Source: Gammaproteobacteria bacterium (GTDB taxonomy: Bacteria > Pseudomonadota > Gammaproteobacteria > Pseudomonadales > CAMLJR01). From it: 40,373 nucleotides of DNA. Where the stretch lies: the NCBI GenBank assembly GCA_029265075.1, contig JAJUJZ010000011.1:1-40373 (forward strand). Reading direction: 5' to 3'. Of the stretch, positions 31,843 to 40,373 are shown piece after piece (position 1 is the stretch's first letter; every line of letters starts with the position of its first letter). The notes below the pieces were generated by a model that was given only the letters and a program-made list of their open reading frames with translations, was not told where the DNA came from and did not search any database. A program made the translations under genes and the position numbers.

Positions 31843-34800
31843 ATGATCTCGCGCTTCTTTATCGATCGCCCCATCTTCGCGATCGTGGTCTCCACCGTCA
31901 TCGTCCTGGCAGGCCTCGCTGCGCTGCGTGGCTTGCCCATTGACCAGTATCCCGACGTAGTGCCACCCCAGGTAAGGGTAATGGCGACTTACAATGGCGC
32001 CAGTGCCGAGGTAGTGGCTGAGTCGATTGCGGCGCCGCTCGAGCAGCAGATCAACGGCGTCGACGACATGATCTACATGCAGTCGACCAGCTCCGACGAT
32101 GGTTATATGCGCATGACCATCACCTTCGCCATCGGCACCGATCCGGACCAGGCGATGATCAACGTCAATAACCGGGTGCAGCAGGCGTTGCCCCAGTTGC
32201 CGGCGGAGGTGCGCCAGTTCGGCGTGCAGGTCAACAAGGCGACCACTTCCTCGCTGGGCATGGTGGCGCTGACCTCGCCTGATCGCAGTCGCGACGTGCT
32301 GTTCATGAGCAACTATGCGCTGCTCAATATCGTCGATGATCTGAAGCGGATTCCCGGCGTGGGTGACGCTTCGCTGGTCGGCGCCAAAAACTATTCAATG
32401 CGCATCTGGCTCGACCCCGACAAGCTCGTCAGTTATCGCCTGACGACCTCGGACGTTGCGGCGGCCATCCGGGAACAGAACTCGCAGTTCGCGGCAGGAA
32501 AACTGGGTGAGCCGCCGGCCAGCACGCCATTCACCTTCTCGGTCTCCGCCGAAGGGCGGTTCAATGAGCCGGAGCAGTTTCGCAACATCATTCTTCGCTC
32601 CAACCCGGACGGGTCGGCACTGCGTCTGAAAGATGTGGCGCGGATCGAACTCGGTGCCCAGCAGTACGGGTTCAACGCTATCTATAACGGCGAGCCGGCA
32701 GTACCGATCGAGATTCTGCAGCAGCCCGGGGCCAATGCGCTCGACACCATCGACGCCGTACGCAAGCGGATGGAAGAGCTCGGCGCCATGTTCCCCGAAG
32801 GGCTGGAATGGTCCATGCCCTACGACACCACGGTGTTCGTCCGCAACTCGATTGACCGCGTCATCCATACCTTGGTGGAAGCGGTGATCCTCGTCGTCGC
32901 AGTGGTATTCCTGTTCCTGCAGAACTGGCGCGCCACGCTGATTCCCCTGCTGGCAGTGCCGGTTTCGCTGATCGGTACCTTTGCCGGCATGTACGCGCTC
33001 GGCTTTTCGATCAACCTGCTGACGCTGTTCGGTCTGGTGCTGTCGATCGGTATCGTGGTGGACGACGCTATCGTGGTGCTCGAAAACGTCGAGCGGATCA
33101 TGCGTGAGCAGGGCCTGAAAGCACGGGAAGCGGCACGTCAGGCGATGGATGAGGTAACCGGACCCGTCATCTCGATCGTGCTGGTGCTCTGTGCGGTGTT
33201 CATTCCGGTGGCGTTCATGGGCGGCATGGAGGGCGAGATGTATCGTCAGTTCGCCATCACCATCGCCATCTCAGTGCTTATTTCGGGCATCGTGGCGCTC
33301 ACCCTGAGTCCGGCACTGTGCGCGCTGATGCTGAAGTCGGGCCATACCGAACCCAACCGGTTTTTCCGTGCCTTCAACCGCGGCTTCGAGCGCCTCACGC
33401 GCGGCTACCTGAGTGGTGTGACTTTCCTGCAGCGCCGGGTGCTGCTGGGCTGTGTGCTCTATGCGGTGCTGATCGGTATGGCGGTCCTGCTGTTCAATCG
33501 GTTGCCAGGCGCCCTCCTGCCGGAAGAAGACCGCGGCTACATGGTCGTGCAGACAATTCTGCCGCCGGCGGCGTCACTGGAGCGGTCTACCGCGGCCGGC
33601 AGTGCGCTCAATGACGCCATGATGGCGATGCCTGAGGTCGATGGCATGCTGGTCTTCTCGGGCTTCGATATTCAGGCGGGCGCGATGCGTACCTCCGCCG
33701 GGGTCGGTTTCCCGATTCTGGCTGACTGGTCGGAGCGGAAGGGTGAGGATCAGTCGGCCATGGCGCTGATTCCGCGCATCATTGGCCTCAGCGGGCAGGT
33801 GCCCGAAGCGAAAATCAACGCCTTCAACCCGCCACCCATCGCCGGGTTGTCGTCAACCGGTGGCTTCGATGTTTTCCTGCAGAGTCGCTCCAATGTCTCT
33901 GCCGAAGAGATGCAGAAAGCACTCGGGGCGCTGCTGGCGGAAGCGGGCAAGGATCCGTCCATCGGCTATATGTTCCCGCAGTTCGAGAGCAATGTGCCGC
34001 GCTTCTCGGCCGAGGTTGATCGCGACAAAGCCAAGTCGCTGGGCGTCCCCATCAACAGCGTATTCGAGGCGATGCAAAGCACCTTCGGCGCGCTCTACGT
34101 CAATGACTTCACGCTGTTCGGGCGCAACTACCGGGTCTATATGCAGTCGGACGCCGATTTCCGTTCCGCCAGCGCCGATCTCGACCGGGTGTTCGTGCGA
34201 TCGGCCGACGGCGACATGATCCCGCTGTCCGTGCTGGTCACCATGAAGAGGGTCTCCGGCCAGGATGTCATTCACCGCCTCAACGGTTTCTACAGCGCCA
34301 AGATCAGTGGTGCCCCGGCACCGGGCCGCAGCTCGGGCGAGGCGCTTGCGGCTGTGCAACGGGCGGCGGAAAAGGTGCTCTCCAATGAATTCCAGCTGGC
34401 GTGGACCGGCGCTGCCTATCTTGAACTGGAGGGCAGCGGCGCTGGCGGCACTGCCTTCCTGTTCGGCCTGATCATGGTGTTCCTCATCCTTGCTGCCCAG
34501 TATGAGCGGCTGGATCTGCCGGTTGCGATTCTGACGGCAGTGCCATTCGCGGTGTTCGGTGCCGCGCTGGCGATGTGGATGCGGGGGCTCACCAATGATC
34601 TTTACTTCCAGGTCGGTCTGCTGGTGCTGATCGGACTGTCGGCGAAGAACGCGATTCTGATCGTTGAATTCGCCGTGCTGGAGCGGCGCAAAGGTCTCAG
34701 TGTGTTCGAAGCAGCACGCTCGGCGGCCCGCCTGCGCTTCCGCCCGATCGTCATGACCTCGCTTGCCTTTATCCTTGGCTGTCTGCCGCTGGCCATCGCC

Positions 34801-34971
34801 AGTGGTGCGGGTGCCGCCAGTCAGCACTCGCTGGGCACCGGGGTGGTGGGCGGCATGCTGGCGGCCACCTTCCTGGCAACATTCTTTATTCCGCTCTTCT
34901 ATCAGCTGATCGAGAGCGCGATGAATCGCCTGCGAGGCCGCAGCAACACGGCGGCGGAAGGGGTGGGGTGA
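31843..34971 (+). CDS. RND multidrug efflux pump, HAE1 family (AcrB/MexB type)
   Basis: A 1042-residue inner-membrane proton/drug antiporter with twelve expected helices and two large periplasmic loops. Start [17 protein letters not shown] is typical. Proton-relay residues fall where AcrB has them: Asp407-Asp408 in [15 protein letters not shown], and Lys935 in [17 protein letters not shown]. The repeated [15 protein letters not shown] segment is also present. The pump works with the adaptor encoded just upstream and with an outer-membrane channel not found in this window. Substrates are probably hydrophobic drugs or detergents. The TetR gene follows after 3 bases. Confidence 0.97.
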   Translation: MISRFFIDRPIFAIVVSTVIVLAGLAALRGLPIDQYPDVVPPQVRVMATYNGASAEVVAESIAAPLEQQINGVDDMIYMQSTSSDDGYMRMTITFAIGTDPDQAMINVNNRVQQALPQLPAEVRQFGVQVNKATTSSLGMVALTSPDRSRDVLFMSNYALLNIVDDLKRIPGVGDASLVGAKNYSMRIWLDPDKLVSYRLTTSDVAAAIREQNSQFAAGKLGEPPASTPFTFSVSAEGRFNEPEQFRNIILRSNPDGSALRLKDVARIELGAQQYGFNAIYNGEPAVPIEILQQPGANALDTIDAVRKRMEELGAMFPEGLEWSMPYDTTVFVRNSIDRVIHTLVEAVILVVAVVFLFLQNWRATLIPLLAVPVSLIGTFAGMYALGFSINLLTLFGLVLSIGIVVDDAIVVLENVERIMREQGLKAREAARQAMDEVTGPVISIVLVLCAVFIPVAFMGGMEGEMYRQFAITIAISVLISGIVALTLSPALCALMLKSGHTEPNRFFRAFNRGFERLTRGYLSGVTFLQRRVLLGCVLYAVLIGMAVLLFNRLPGALLPEEDRGYMVVQTILPPAASLERSTAAGSALNDAMMAMPEVDGMLVFSGFDIQAGAMRTSAGVGFPILADWSERKGEDQSAMALIPRIIGLSGQVPEAKINAFNPPPIAGLSSTGGFDVFLQSRSNVSAEEMQKALGALLAEAGKDPSIGYMFPQFESNVPRFSAEVDRDKAKSLGVPINSVFEAMQSTFGALYVNDFTLFGRNYRVYMQSDADFRSASADLDRVFVRSADGDMIPLSVLVTMKRVSGQDVIHRLNGFYSAKISGAPAPGRSSGEALAAVQRAAEKVLSNEFQLAWTGAAYLELEGSGAGGTAFLFGLIMVFLILAAQYERLDLPVAILTAVPFAVFGAALAMWMRGLTNDLYFQVGLLVLIGLSAKNAILIVEFAVLERRKGLSVFEAARSAARLRFRPIVMTSLAFILGCLPLAIASGAGAASQHSLGTGVVGGMLAATFLATFFIPLFYQLIESAMNRLRGRSNTAAEGVG

Positions 34972-34974
34972 GGC

Positions 34975-35592
34975 ATGGCTCGTCGCACCAAGGCCGAAGC
35001 GGAAGAGACGCGCGAGGCGATTCTCGATGCGGCGGCGCGTGTGTTCGTCGAGAAGGGCGTCAGCAGCGCCACGCTGGCGGAGATCGCCCAGCGCGCCGGT
35101 GTCACCCGGGGGGCGGTCTACTGGCACTTCAGGAACAAGGCGGATCTGTTCAATGCCACGATGCAGCCGTTACGCCTGCCGCTGGACGAGATGGTGGCGG
35201 GCCTGATTGCCGACACTATCACCGATCCCATAGACCAGCTGCGCGAGGCAATCTACCCGGTGCTGGAACGGCTGCGCACTGATGAAAGCTACCAGCGACT
35301 GTTCATCATCTGGTTCCACCGCATCGAGAATGCGTCCGAGCTGGAGATCATCGCCGGCAAACAGCGCGATACCGAGCGTCATCGCGAGGTCGTCCTGCAA
35401 TTGTTCGAACGGGCGCAGCGGCAGGGGCAGTTGCGTGAAAGCGTAACCCCGGCCTCCGCCGAACTTGCCATCCGGCTGCTGCTGATCGGCCTGTACACCG
35501 AGTGGTTGCGCGACACCAGCAGGTTCGATATCAGCGTCGAAGGGCGGGCAGCGGTAGAAGCCTTGCTGTCCGGTCTGCTCAGGTGCCGTTGA
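34975..35592 (+). CDS. TetR-family repressor of the efflux operon (AcrR/TtgR-like)
   Basis: A 205-residue regulator: N-terminal helix-turn-helix (about 10-56) with LAEIAQRAGVTRGAVYWHF, a sequence characteristic of the AcrR/TtgR/SmeT efflux repressors, and a helical ligand-binding C-terminal domain with YQRLFIIWFHRIE. Such proteins release DNA when drugs bind. It starts 3 bases after the pump stop and is probably the last gene of the operon, so it would repress its own synthesis through the site at 30408-30423. It converges with the phosphoribosyltransferase gene (9-base gap). Confidence 0.93.
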   Translation: MARRTKAEAEETREAILDAAARVFVEKGVSSATLAEIAQRAGVTRGAVYWHFRNKADLFNATMQPLRLPLDEMVAGLIADTITDPIDQLREAIYPVLERLRTDESYQRLFIIWFHRIENASELEIIAGKQRDTERHREVVLQLFERAQRQGQLRESVTPASAELAIRLLLIGLYTEWLRDTSRFDISVEGRAAVEALLSGLLRCR

Positions 35593-35601
35593 GACAGCGC
35601 A

Positions 35602-36306
35602 TCAGGCGGAGGGGCGGGATGGTTCGTCAGCCGCAGGCGGCATCGCTTCCTGCTCATCCCTGCGGGCGCTGTCGAGGAGACGCAGCACTTCCTCATCCGA
35701 CAGCTGGTGGAACTCCTGATAGTGCATGCCCACCGCGCGGAATGGTTCGGGGGTGGCCAGGCAGACCACCTTGTCGGCTTCGGGCGCCAGCTGCTTCAGC
35801 GTTTCCGCCGGCGCCACCGGCACGGCGAGAATCAGCCGATGCGCTCCCGCCCGCGCCAGCGCCTTGAGCGCGGCGCGCATGGTGCCGCCGGTGGCGATGC
35901 CATCATCTACCACAATCACGCTGCGACCGAGCAGTGACGGCAGTCGCCGTCCGCCGCGGTAGTGTTGTCGGCGGCGCTCCAGCTCGGACAGCTGCTGTTT
36001 CACCTCCTGAGCGAGATAGGCCTCCGTCGCATCGCAGCGCGCGACCGCCCGCTGATCGAGTACCACTTCAGGCTGCAGGCCTTCGACGATGGCACCAATG
36101 CCGAATTCGGGATTACCGGGTGCGCCCAGCTTCCGTACCAGCAGCAGCTCCAGGGGTGCACCCAGACGCGCTGCCACTTCGTAGCCGACGGGTACTCCGC
36201 CGCGCGGCAGTGCCAGCACCAGCGGATTGCTGAGACCAAGTTTGGCGACCGCTTCCGCCAGCTGGCGTCCGGCCGCGTGCCGATCCACAAAGTAACTGAC
36301 GTTCAT
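35602..36306 (-). CDS. Phosphoribosyltransferase-fold protein
   Basis: A 234-residue soluble protein of the type I phosphoribosyltransferase fold. The PRPP loop is clear (SVIVVDDGIATGGTMRAAL), preceded by VLALPRGGVPVGYEVAARLG and LLVRKLGAPGNPEFGIGAI. These proteins are usually annotated as phosphoribosyltransferases of unknown substrate, and often lie in stress gene clusters. AAGGAGG before the ATG at 36306 fixes the start. It is the last gene of the leftward stress group, 32 bases after the TIGR02588 gene. Confidence 0.9.
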   Translation of the reverse strand: MNVSYFVDRHAAGRQLAEAVAKLGLSNPLVLALPRGGVPVGYEVAARLGAPLELLLVRKLGAPGNPEFGIGAIVEGLQPEVVLDQRAVARCDATEAYLAQEVKQQLSELERRRQHYRGGRRLPSLLGRSVIVVDDGIATGGTMRAALKALARAGAHRLILAVPVAPAETLKQLAPEADKVVCLATPEPFRAVGMHYQEFHQLSDEEVLRLLDSARRDEQEAMPPAADEPSRPSA

Positions 36307-36338
36307 CTCGCCTCCTTGAGCCGGCGTCGAGCTGGGCG

Positions 36339-36773
36339 TCACGGGTTCTGATAACCCGTGGCACGGAGCTCAAGTTCGTCTTCACCGGGATTGCCCCTGA
36401 AGAAGAGGCCGCCTGTGGCTGAGCTGCGGCCAGGTATATAGTCGAGCGTCACTTCCGCTTCCTCAGGCGGACCCGCCGCTGGCGTCAGCGTGCCGACGAT
36501 GCGCACCTGGGCGGCGGTCTCGGAGCCGTTGTTGGCCGCGGTAAATCGCACCAGGTAATCCGCGCCGCTGCGATCGATCGCATCGACCGTGATGGCAATG
36601 TCAGGCGGTGAGTGATCGCCCAGCAACCCCTGGTAAAGCAGATAGCCGAGTGATGCGACTACCAGCACTGCACCAGCTGCTGCCACCCAGCGTTCGAGCA
36701 GCAGCGCCATGTGTGAATCGCCACTGCCGGCAGGCGCCAGGGGCTGCTGCTGATGCTGCGCATGCTCATCCAT
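36339..36773 (-). CDS. TIGR02588 family protein
   Basis: A 144-residue protein with a His/Gln-rich N-terminus (MDEHAQHQQQPL), one membrane helix (about 33-52, AAGAVLVVASLGYLLYQGLL) and an extracytoplasmic beta domain with the pattern IAITVDAIDRSGADYLVRF, NNGSETAAQVRI and YIPGRSSATGGLFF. These match TIGR02588, a family of unknown function encoded beside TIGR02587. The start at 36773 lies one base after the stop of TIGR02587, indicating translational coupling and probably a complex of the two. Confidence 0.85.
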   Translation of the reverse strand: MDEHAQHQQQPLAPAGSGDSHMALLLERWVAAAGAVLVVASLGYLLYQGLLGDHSPPDIAITVDAIDRSGADYLVRFTAANNGSETAAQVRIVGTLTPAAGPPEEAEVTLDYIPGRSSATGGLFFRGNPGEDELELRATGYQNP

Positions 36774-36774
36774 A

Positions 36775-37590
36775 CTACAGCACCAGCCGTGATACAGCGG
36801 CGCCGACACCGGCCGGGAATGCGAGCACTGTCGACGACATGATATTGAGCTCCAGACCGCTCCCCTCGAAGCGGCCAAAAGTCCACAGCACGTATGCGCT
36901 CACCAGCAGCGCCACGGCATAGCCAGCGATGGTGAAGCTGTAGAACACCGGTCCATGACCCAACGCGTCGGGACCTGCTTCGGTGCCCCGGAATGCCAGC
37001 ATATACACCATGGCGTGCATGATGGCGAGTGTGAACACGCTCAGCAGCAGTGCATGCCAGACGCTCATCTTGTAGGCGATCAGCACCATCTCTTCGGTGG
37101 GAGCGACGTTGAGGGCAAGCAGCAGCGCACCGGCGGCCATGATGAACAGCTCACCGCCATAGCTGGCACACACCACATCATCGTCACCGTTGTCCTTCTG
37201 GCCCAGCTGCTTGCTGGCAATCACGGCGCCGATACTGGCCGGAATGGTGAGCAGAATCGCCTTGCCGGCCATGGCATCGAACGAGTCAACCGGTTTAACA
37301 ATGGCAAGCAGCACCAGGATCCCGATCACCAGCAGGGCGCCCACCACCCAGGCGGTCAGCGCATCGATGGCATCTTCCCAGAGATCGAGTGTGTGCTTGA
37401 AGCCGGAGAAATAAGACAGCCCCACCAGCAGTGGCAGCAGCACCACCAGCAGCAGTGCGATCTTGAGGCGGTCGAGATAGAAACCGAGCTCCCACATTTC
37501 CATCGTCATCAGCAGCGGCAGCACGAACAGCAGGGCGCCCGCTGAGGCGCGTCCCATCGCTCGCCAGAATCTGGACGTTTCCTGATGCAC
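36775..37590 (-). CDS. TIGR02587 family integral membrane protein (DUF2391)
   Basis: A 271-residue polytopic protein with about eight helices. Family features are the N-terminal RAMGRASAGALLFVLPLLMT followed by MEMWELGFYLDR, LVGLSYFSGFKHT, and a hydrophilic loop QLGQKDNGDDDV between helices. Its function is unknown; genes of this pair recur in general-stress and desiccation regions of proteobacteria. The start codon is GTG (37590), and the only ribosome-like GGAG is distant (10 bases). A 104-base gap separates it from the otsA stop, with no strong terminator, so read-through from otsBA is possible. Confidence 0.85.
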   Translation of the reverse strand: MHQETSRFWRAMGRASAGALLFVLPLLMTMEMWELGFYLDRLKIALLLVVLLPLLVGLSYFSGFKHTLDLWEDAIDALTAWVVGALLVIGILVLLAIVKPVDSFDAMAGKAILLTIPASIGAVIASKQLGQKDNGDDDVVCASYGGELFIMAAGALLLALNVAPTEEMVLIAYKMSVWHALLLSVFTLAIMHAMVYMLAFRGTEAGPDALGHGPVFYSFTIAGYAVALLVSAYVLWTFGRFEGSGLELNIMSSTVLAFPAGVGAAVSRLVL

Positions 37591-37694
37591 CGATGCGCCG
37601 CTCCGGGCTAATTGCTGACCTCAGCTAAGACGCCGGGCGAGGAGGCGAGTTCTGCCGCCAGCTGTGCCGGAGCAGTGCCCGGCTTTCCGTCGTA

Positions 37695-39215
37695 TCAGGT
37701 GTATGGTTGCGCAAACTGGCCCGTCGCGGGCGTCGCCGGCAAGAAATCCGGGTCGGTCGCCAGATCTCCGTCGGGTTCCGACGCGTCGAGTCGCGCCAGG
37801 AAGCGCTCCAGCCAGTGATTGACGTCATTGTTGCAGAGGTGGTCCATCATTGAGCGCCAGCGCGACCGGCGCTCCGACAAGCTCATCTGCAATGCGCGCG
37901 CCATCGTTTCCGCCATTTCATCCTGGTCGTAGGGATTGACGCGCAATGCCGCATCGAGCTCGGCGGCAGCACCGGCAAATCGCGAGAGGATGAGAACGCC
38001 CGGATCTTCCGGCGCCTGACAGGCCACGAACTCCTTGGCGACCAGGTTCATGCCGTCGCGCAGCGGCGTGACGACAGCGACCTGGGCGATGCGGTAAAAG
38101 CCAGCCAGTCGTCGCTGCGAAAACGATTTGTTGACGTAGCGAATTGGAATCCAGTCCGGCTCGGCATACTGGCCGTTGATATGGCCGGCGGCCTGCTCCA
38201 GCACGACGCGCAACTGCTGATATTCCGGCACCTGCGACCGGCTCGGTGGTGCAATCTGCAGCAGCGTCACGCGGTTGCGGAGTTCGGGGTGGTGCTCGAG
38301 CATGCAGGCGAATGCTTCGAACCGTCCCGGCAGGCCTTTTGAATAATCGAGGCGGTCGACGCCGATCATCAGCGCCCGGCCGCTCAGGCTGCTACGCATG
38401 CGTTGCATGGCCGGCAGTCCGGCGGCTTTTTCGGCGTACTCGACAATGGCGCGCGTGTCGATGCTGATAGGGAACACCGCTGCCTGGAATACGCGGCCAT
38501 CCGGCATGTGGAGCGCGCCGTCACTCTGCAGGCGGGCGCTCAGTGTCTGCGTGAAATACTCCCGCAGTGCGCGCAGGTCTTCGCCCGACTGAAGCCCGAC
38601 CAGATCGTAATACTGCAATGCGCCAATCAGCTCGCGGTGCGGCGGCAGCGTCCGCAGCAGCTCTTCGGGCGCGAGCGGGGTATGCAGGAAAAAGCCGATG
38701 CGATTGTTGAACCCCAGCCGCCGCAGGTGACCGGCCAGCGGTATCAGGTGGTAATCGTGAATCCAGATAATGTCATCGGGACGGATCAGCAGTGCCAGCC
38801 GTTCGGCAAAGCAGCGATTCACGGCCTGATAGCTGGCGTAGGTATCGCGGTGGTATTCCACCAGATCGAGCCGGTAGTGGAACAGCGGCCACAGCACGCG
38901 ATTCGCGAAATTGGCGTAGTAGCCTTCCAGGTCACTCTCGTGCAGATCCATGGTGGCGAACACGACATTGCCACGCTCTTCCCGGTGCAGCTGTGGTTCG
39001 CAGCCGTCCGCGACGGTCTGGCCGCTCCAGCCGAACCAGATACCGCCGCGCGCCGCGAGCGCCGCCCGCAGCGCTGTCGCCAGACCACCGGTCTGCAGCT
39101 GATCGGGATTCGCGACCCGGTTGGAAACTACTACCAGGCGCCCTGCGCCGGCGCTCCTGCCGCCTGCGGCATTACTCGAATGGGTTTCACTACTCTCATG
39201 AATGGTGTCGTTCAC
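37695..39215 (-). CDS. otsA: Trehalose-6-phosphate synthase
   Basis: A 506-residue GT20 glycosyltransferase that joins glucose from UDP-glucose to glucose-6-phosphate. Motifs: LVVVSNRVANP, GGLATALRAAL, WIHDYHLIPLA, IGFFLHTPLAPEELLRTLP, GVDRLDYSKGLPGRFEAF, REFV-like VAKEFVACQ and ILSRFAGAAAEL. The best start is a GTG at 39215: its GTGA overlaps the otsB stop by four bases, and GGAG lies 6 bases before it, a classic coupled arrangement. An upstream in-frame GTG at 39230 adds five residues. Trehalose made here serves as osmolyte and protectant. Confidence 0.95.
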   Translation of the reverse strand: MNDTIHESSETHSSNAAGGRSAGAGRLVVVSNRVANPDQLQTGGLATALRAALAARGGIWFGWSGQTVADGCEPQLHREERGNVVFATMDLHESDLEGYYANFANRVLWPLFHYRLDLVEYHRDTYASYQAVNRCFAERLALLIRPDDIIWIHDYHLIPLAGHLRRLGFNNRIGFFLHTPLAPEELLRTLPPHRELIGALQYYDLVGLQSGEDLRALREYFTQTLSARLQSDGALHMPDGRVFQAAVFPISIDTRAIVEYAEKAAGLPAMQRMRSSLSGRALMIGVDRLDYSKGLPGRFEAFACMLEHHPELRNRVTLLQIAPPSRSQVPEYQQLRVVLEQAAGHINGQYAEPDWIPIRYVNKSFSQRRLAGFYRIAQVAVVTPLRDGMNLVAKEFVACQAPEDPGVLILSRFAGAAAELDAALRVNPYDQDEMAETMARALQMSLSERRSRWRSMMDHLCNNDVNHWLERFLARLDASEPDGDLATDPDFLPATPATGQFAQPYT

Positions 39216-39979
39216 TGTTCGCTCCAGCACTGCAATTGCTTCAGGACTGCTGCGGGGTCGGCCAGTTCACCATCGGCAATGGCGGCAAGCGTAGGACCGA
39301 CGGCAATGCCAGCGCCGCCCAGCCGCTGAGCCGCTTCGATCGCAAAGGCGTCGGTGAGGTCGTCGCCGATAAAGAGAGGGCGCCGGCCGGCGAAAGGCGG
39401 CTGGGCGCTAAGACGTCGCAGGGCATCACCTTTGTTGATGCCGGCCGGCTTCAGCTCGAACACGCACTTGCCCGGCTGGATGACCAGACCGGTGGCGCCG
39501 GCGATCCGCTCGGCGCCAGCGCGCAGGGCGGCTTCATGCGCGGGCGCCTTACGCCAGTGCAGGGCGATCGTCCGCCCCTTATCCTCGATCAGCACGCCGG
39601 GCAGGGCGCGTACCAGCTCATGCGCGCGCTGACGCGCGTCCTCAAGGGCGGCGAGATCCACTGGCAGCAGCTGGCTGGGGCCGGGGCTGCTGCGCCACTC
39701 TGCGCCGTGGAGCCCGGCACCGGCGCACTGTAACGGCTGGAAGAGCTGGTCGAGTTCGGCAAGCGGGCGGCCGCTGATCAGGGCCAGGGCACCATTGAGC
39801 TGCTGCTGCAGCTTGCCCAGCAGGAGGGGCAGGGTGGGTGATACGACGACCGCATCAGGCGAGGGCGCAATTTCAAGCAGCGTTCCATCCACATCGAGGA
39901 ACAACGCCCAGCCGGTAAGGGTAGCGGGCAGCACGTGCTGAGCCTGGCGACTGCTGTCTGCCGATGATCTGGCGGTCAA
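39212..39979 (-). CDS. otsB: Trehalose-6-phosphate phosphatase
   Basis: A 255-residue HAD-superfamily phosphatase that removes phosphate from trehalose-6-phosphate. Motif I is FLDVDGTLLEIAPSP with the nucleophile Asp, followed by ALISGRPLAELDQL, LHGAEWR, the Lys motif (KPAGINKGDALRRL) and motif IV GDDLTDAFAIE. In E. coli OtsB the last reads GDDLTDESGF, so this enzyme is two residues shorter there and lacks the Glu. The start is TTG at 39979, with GGAGG seven bases upstream; no ATG or other start is better placed. It precedes otsA in a coupled operon. Confidence 0.93.
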   Translation of the reverse strand: MTARSSADSSRQAQHVLPATLTGWALFLDVDGTLLEIAPSPDAVVVSPTLPLLLGKLQQQLNGALALISGRPLAELDQLFQPLQCAGAGLHGAEWRSSPGPSQLLPVDLAALEDARQRAHELVRALPGVLIEDKGRTIALHWRKAPAHEAALRAGAERIAGATGLVIQPGKCVFELKPAGINKGDALRRLSAQPPFAGRRPLFIGDDLTDAFAIEAAQRLGGAGIAVGPTLAAIADGELADPAAVLKQLQCWSEQ

Positions 39980-40018
39980 CCTCGTCCTCCCTTAATCGAT
40001 GTCAGGTATCTCCGGGGT

Positions 40019-40321
40019 TTAATGTTGCGCTGCATGCCGCTGGCGGCGGGTCTCCCAGCCTTTTTTGGCTGCCGCGCTGCGCTCGGCATGCGTGCGTTTG
40101 CTGGCAGCGATGCGGCCGCCGCGCCGCGAAGAGGTCTTCCGCTCGGGCTGGTTACGACCGCTGCCGGATTTATTGCCGCCGCCAGACTCCTTGTTAACCG
40201 TTGCCCAGGCGCGTCGCTCCGCCTCCTTCTCAGAAACGCCGCGCTCTTCATAGCCTGCTTCAATATGCCGCGCCTTGCGTTTCTGCTTGTCGGTGTATTT
40301 ACGCTTGTCTCCAACGGGCAT
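40019..40321 (-). CDS. Basic KGG-type stress/'plasmid stabilization'-annotated protein
   Basis: A 100-residue very basic, probably disordered protein. The N-terminal half (DKRKYTDKQKRKARHIEAGY, then EERGVSEKEAERRAWATVNK) and the Gly/Ser stretch GGGNKSGSG match a family often labelled plasmid stabilization protein, a name with no functional support. The C-terminal half carries a KGG-like motif (RTHAERSAAAKKGWETR). Homologues are chromosomal and often near stress genes. The ATG at 40321 follows a strong AGGAGGT; the in-frame GTG at 40327 is too close to it. The otsB start lies 39 bases further on the same strand. Confidence 0.8.
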   Translation of the reverse strand: MPVGDKRKYTDKQKRKARHIEAGYEERGVSEKEAERRAWATVNKESGGGNKSGSGRNQPERKTSSRRGGRIAASKRTHAERSAAAKKGWETRRQRHAAQH

Positions 40322-40373
40322 AACCACCTCCTGCTACGACCAGTTCGGCTATTGCCGGTCTGGTAAAACCGAA

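Noticed and set aside
1-40373. CRISPR array, prophage, transposon, tRNA or rRNA
   Set aside because: No regularly spaced repeats, integrase or transposase genes, terminal repeats or RNA-gene signatures were seen on either strand.

Overview
The window reads as chromosome of a GC-rich gammaproteobacterium. Supporting this are an AcrAB/MexAB-type efflux operon, an OprI/Lpp-like alanine-rich lipoprotein, a YciA-type thioesterase, YaaA, a Dgt-type dNTPase, a PEP-CTERM protein and E. coli-like sigma-70 promoters. I see no tRNA, rRNA, insertion sequence, prophage or CRISPR array. The first gene is cut by the left edge.

Layout. 1-5.3 kb: 3' part of an ATP-grasp ligase, YciA-like thioesterase with a consensus promoter, a DUF4265 protein, a tiny PEP-CTERM protein, an AidB-like acyl-CoA dehydrogenase and YaaA. 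5.4-15.1 kb: signalling block with a response regulator carrying a divergent C-terminal domain, a DUF938 methyltransferase, a hybrid kinase, a giant CHASE3-GAF-kinase-REC-REC-REC protein, CheR, a REC-kinase and a small coiled-coil membrane protein; no CheB is present. 15.2-18.5 kb: envelope block with a membrane EEP-family hydrolase, a Lpp/OprI-like lipoprotein ending in Lys, and two L,D-transpeptidase-fold proteins. 18.6-23.7 kb: a PTPS-family enzyme with an altered active site, dGTPase, a CheY-like protein and a triple-PAS GGDEF-EAL protein.

23.8-30.1 kb is rich in probable metal-related genes: DUF1653, DUF411, an unannotated leftward small-RNA candidate under a Fur-box-like promoter, MgtC, DUF2721, a GDT1/TMEM165-type exporter, a CDF exporter, and a hybrid kinase whose N-terminus resembles the copper-binding ethylene-receptor domain of plant ETR1. 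The last two appear to be one operon (kinase first). 30.4-35.6 kb is an RND efflux operon (adaptor, pump, TetR repressor) with an inverted repeat inside the promoter spacer. 35.6-40.3 kb is a leftward group, probably stress-related: a KGG-type basic protein, otsB-otsA (trehalose synthesis, start/stop overlap), TIGR02587 and TIGR02588 membrane proteins and a phosphoribosyltransferase-fold protein.

The most promising undescribed items are the Fur-box small-RNA locus at about 24.69-24.84 kb, the ETR1-like kinase paired with a CDF exporter, and the CheB-less kinase/CheR cluster. All functional statements rest on reading motifs; no search was run.
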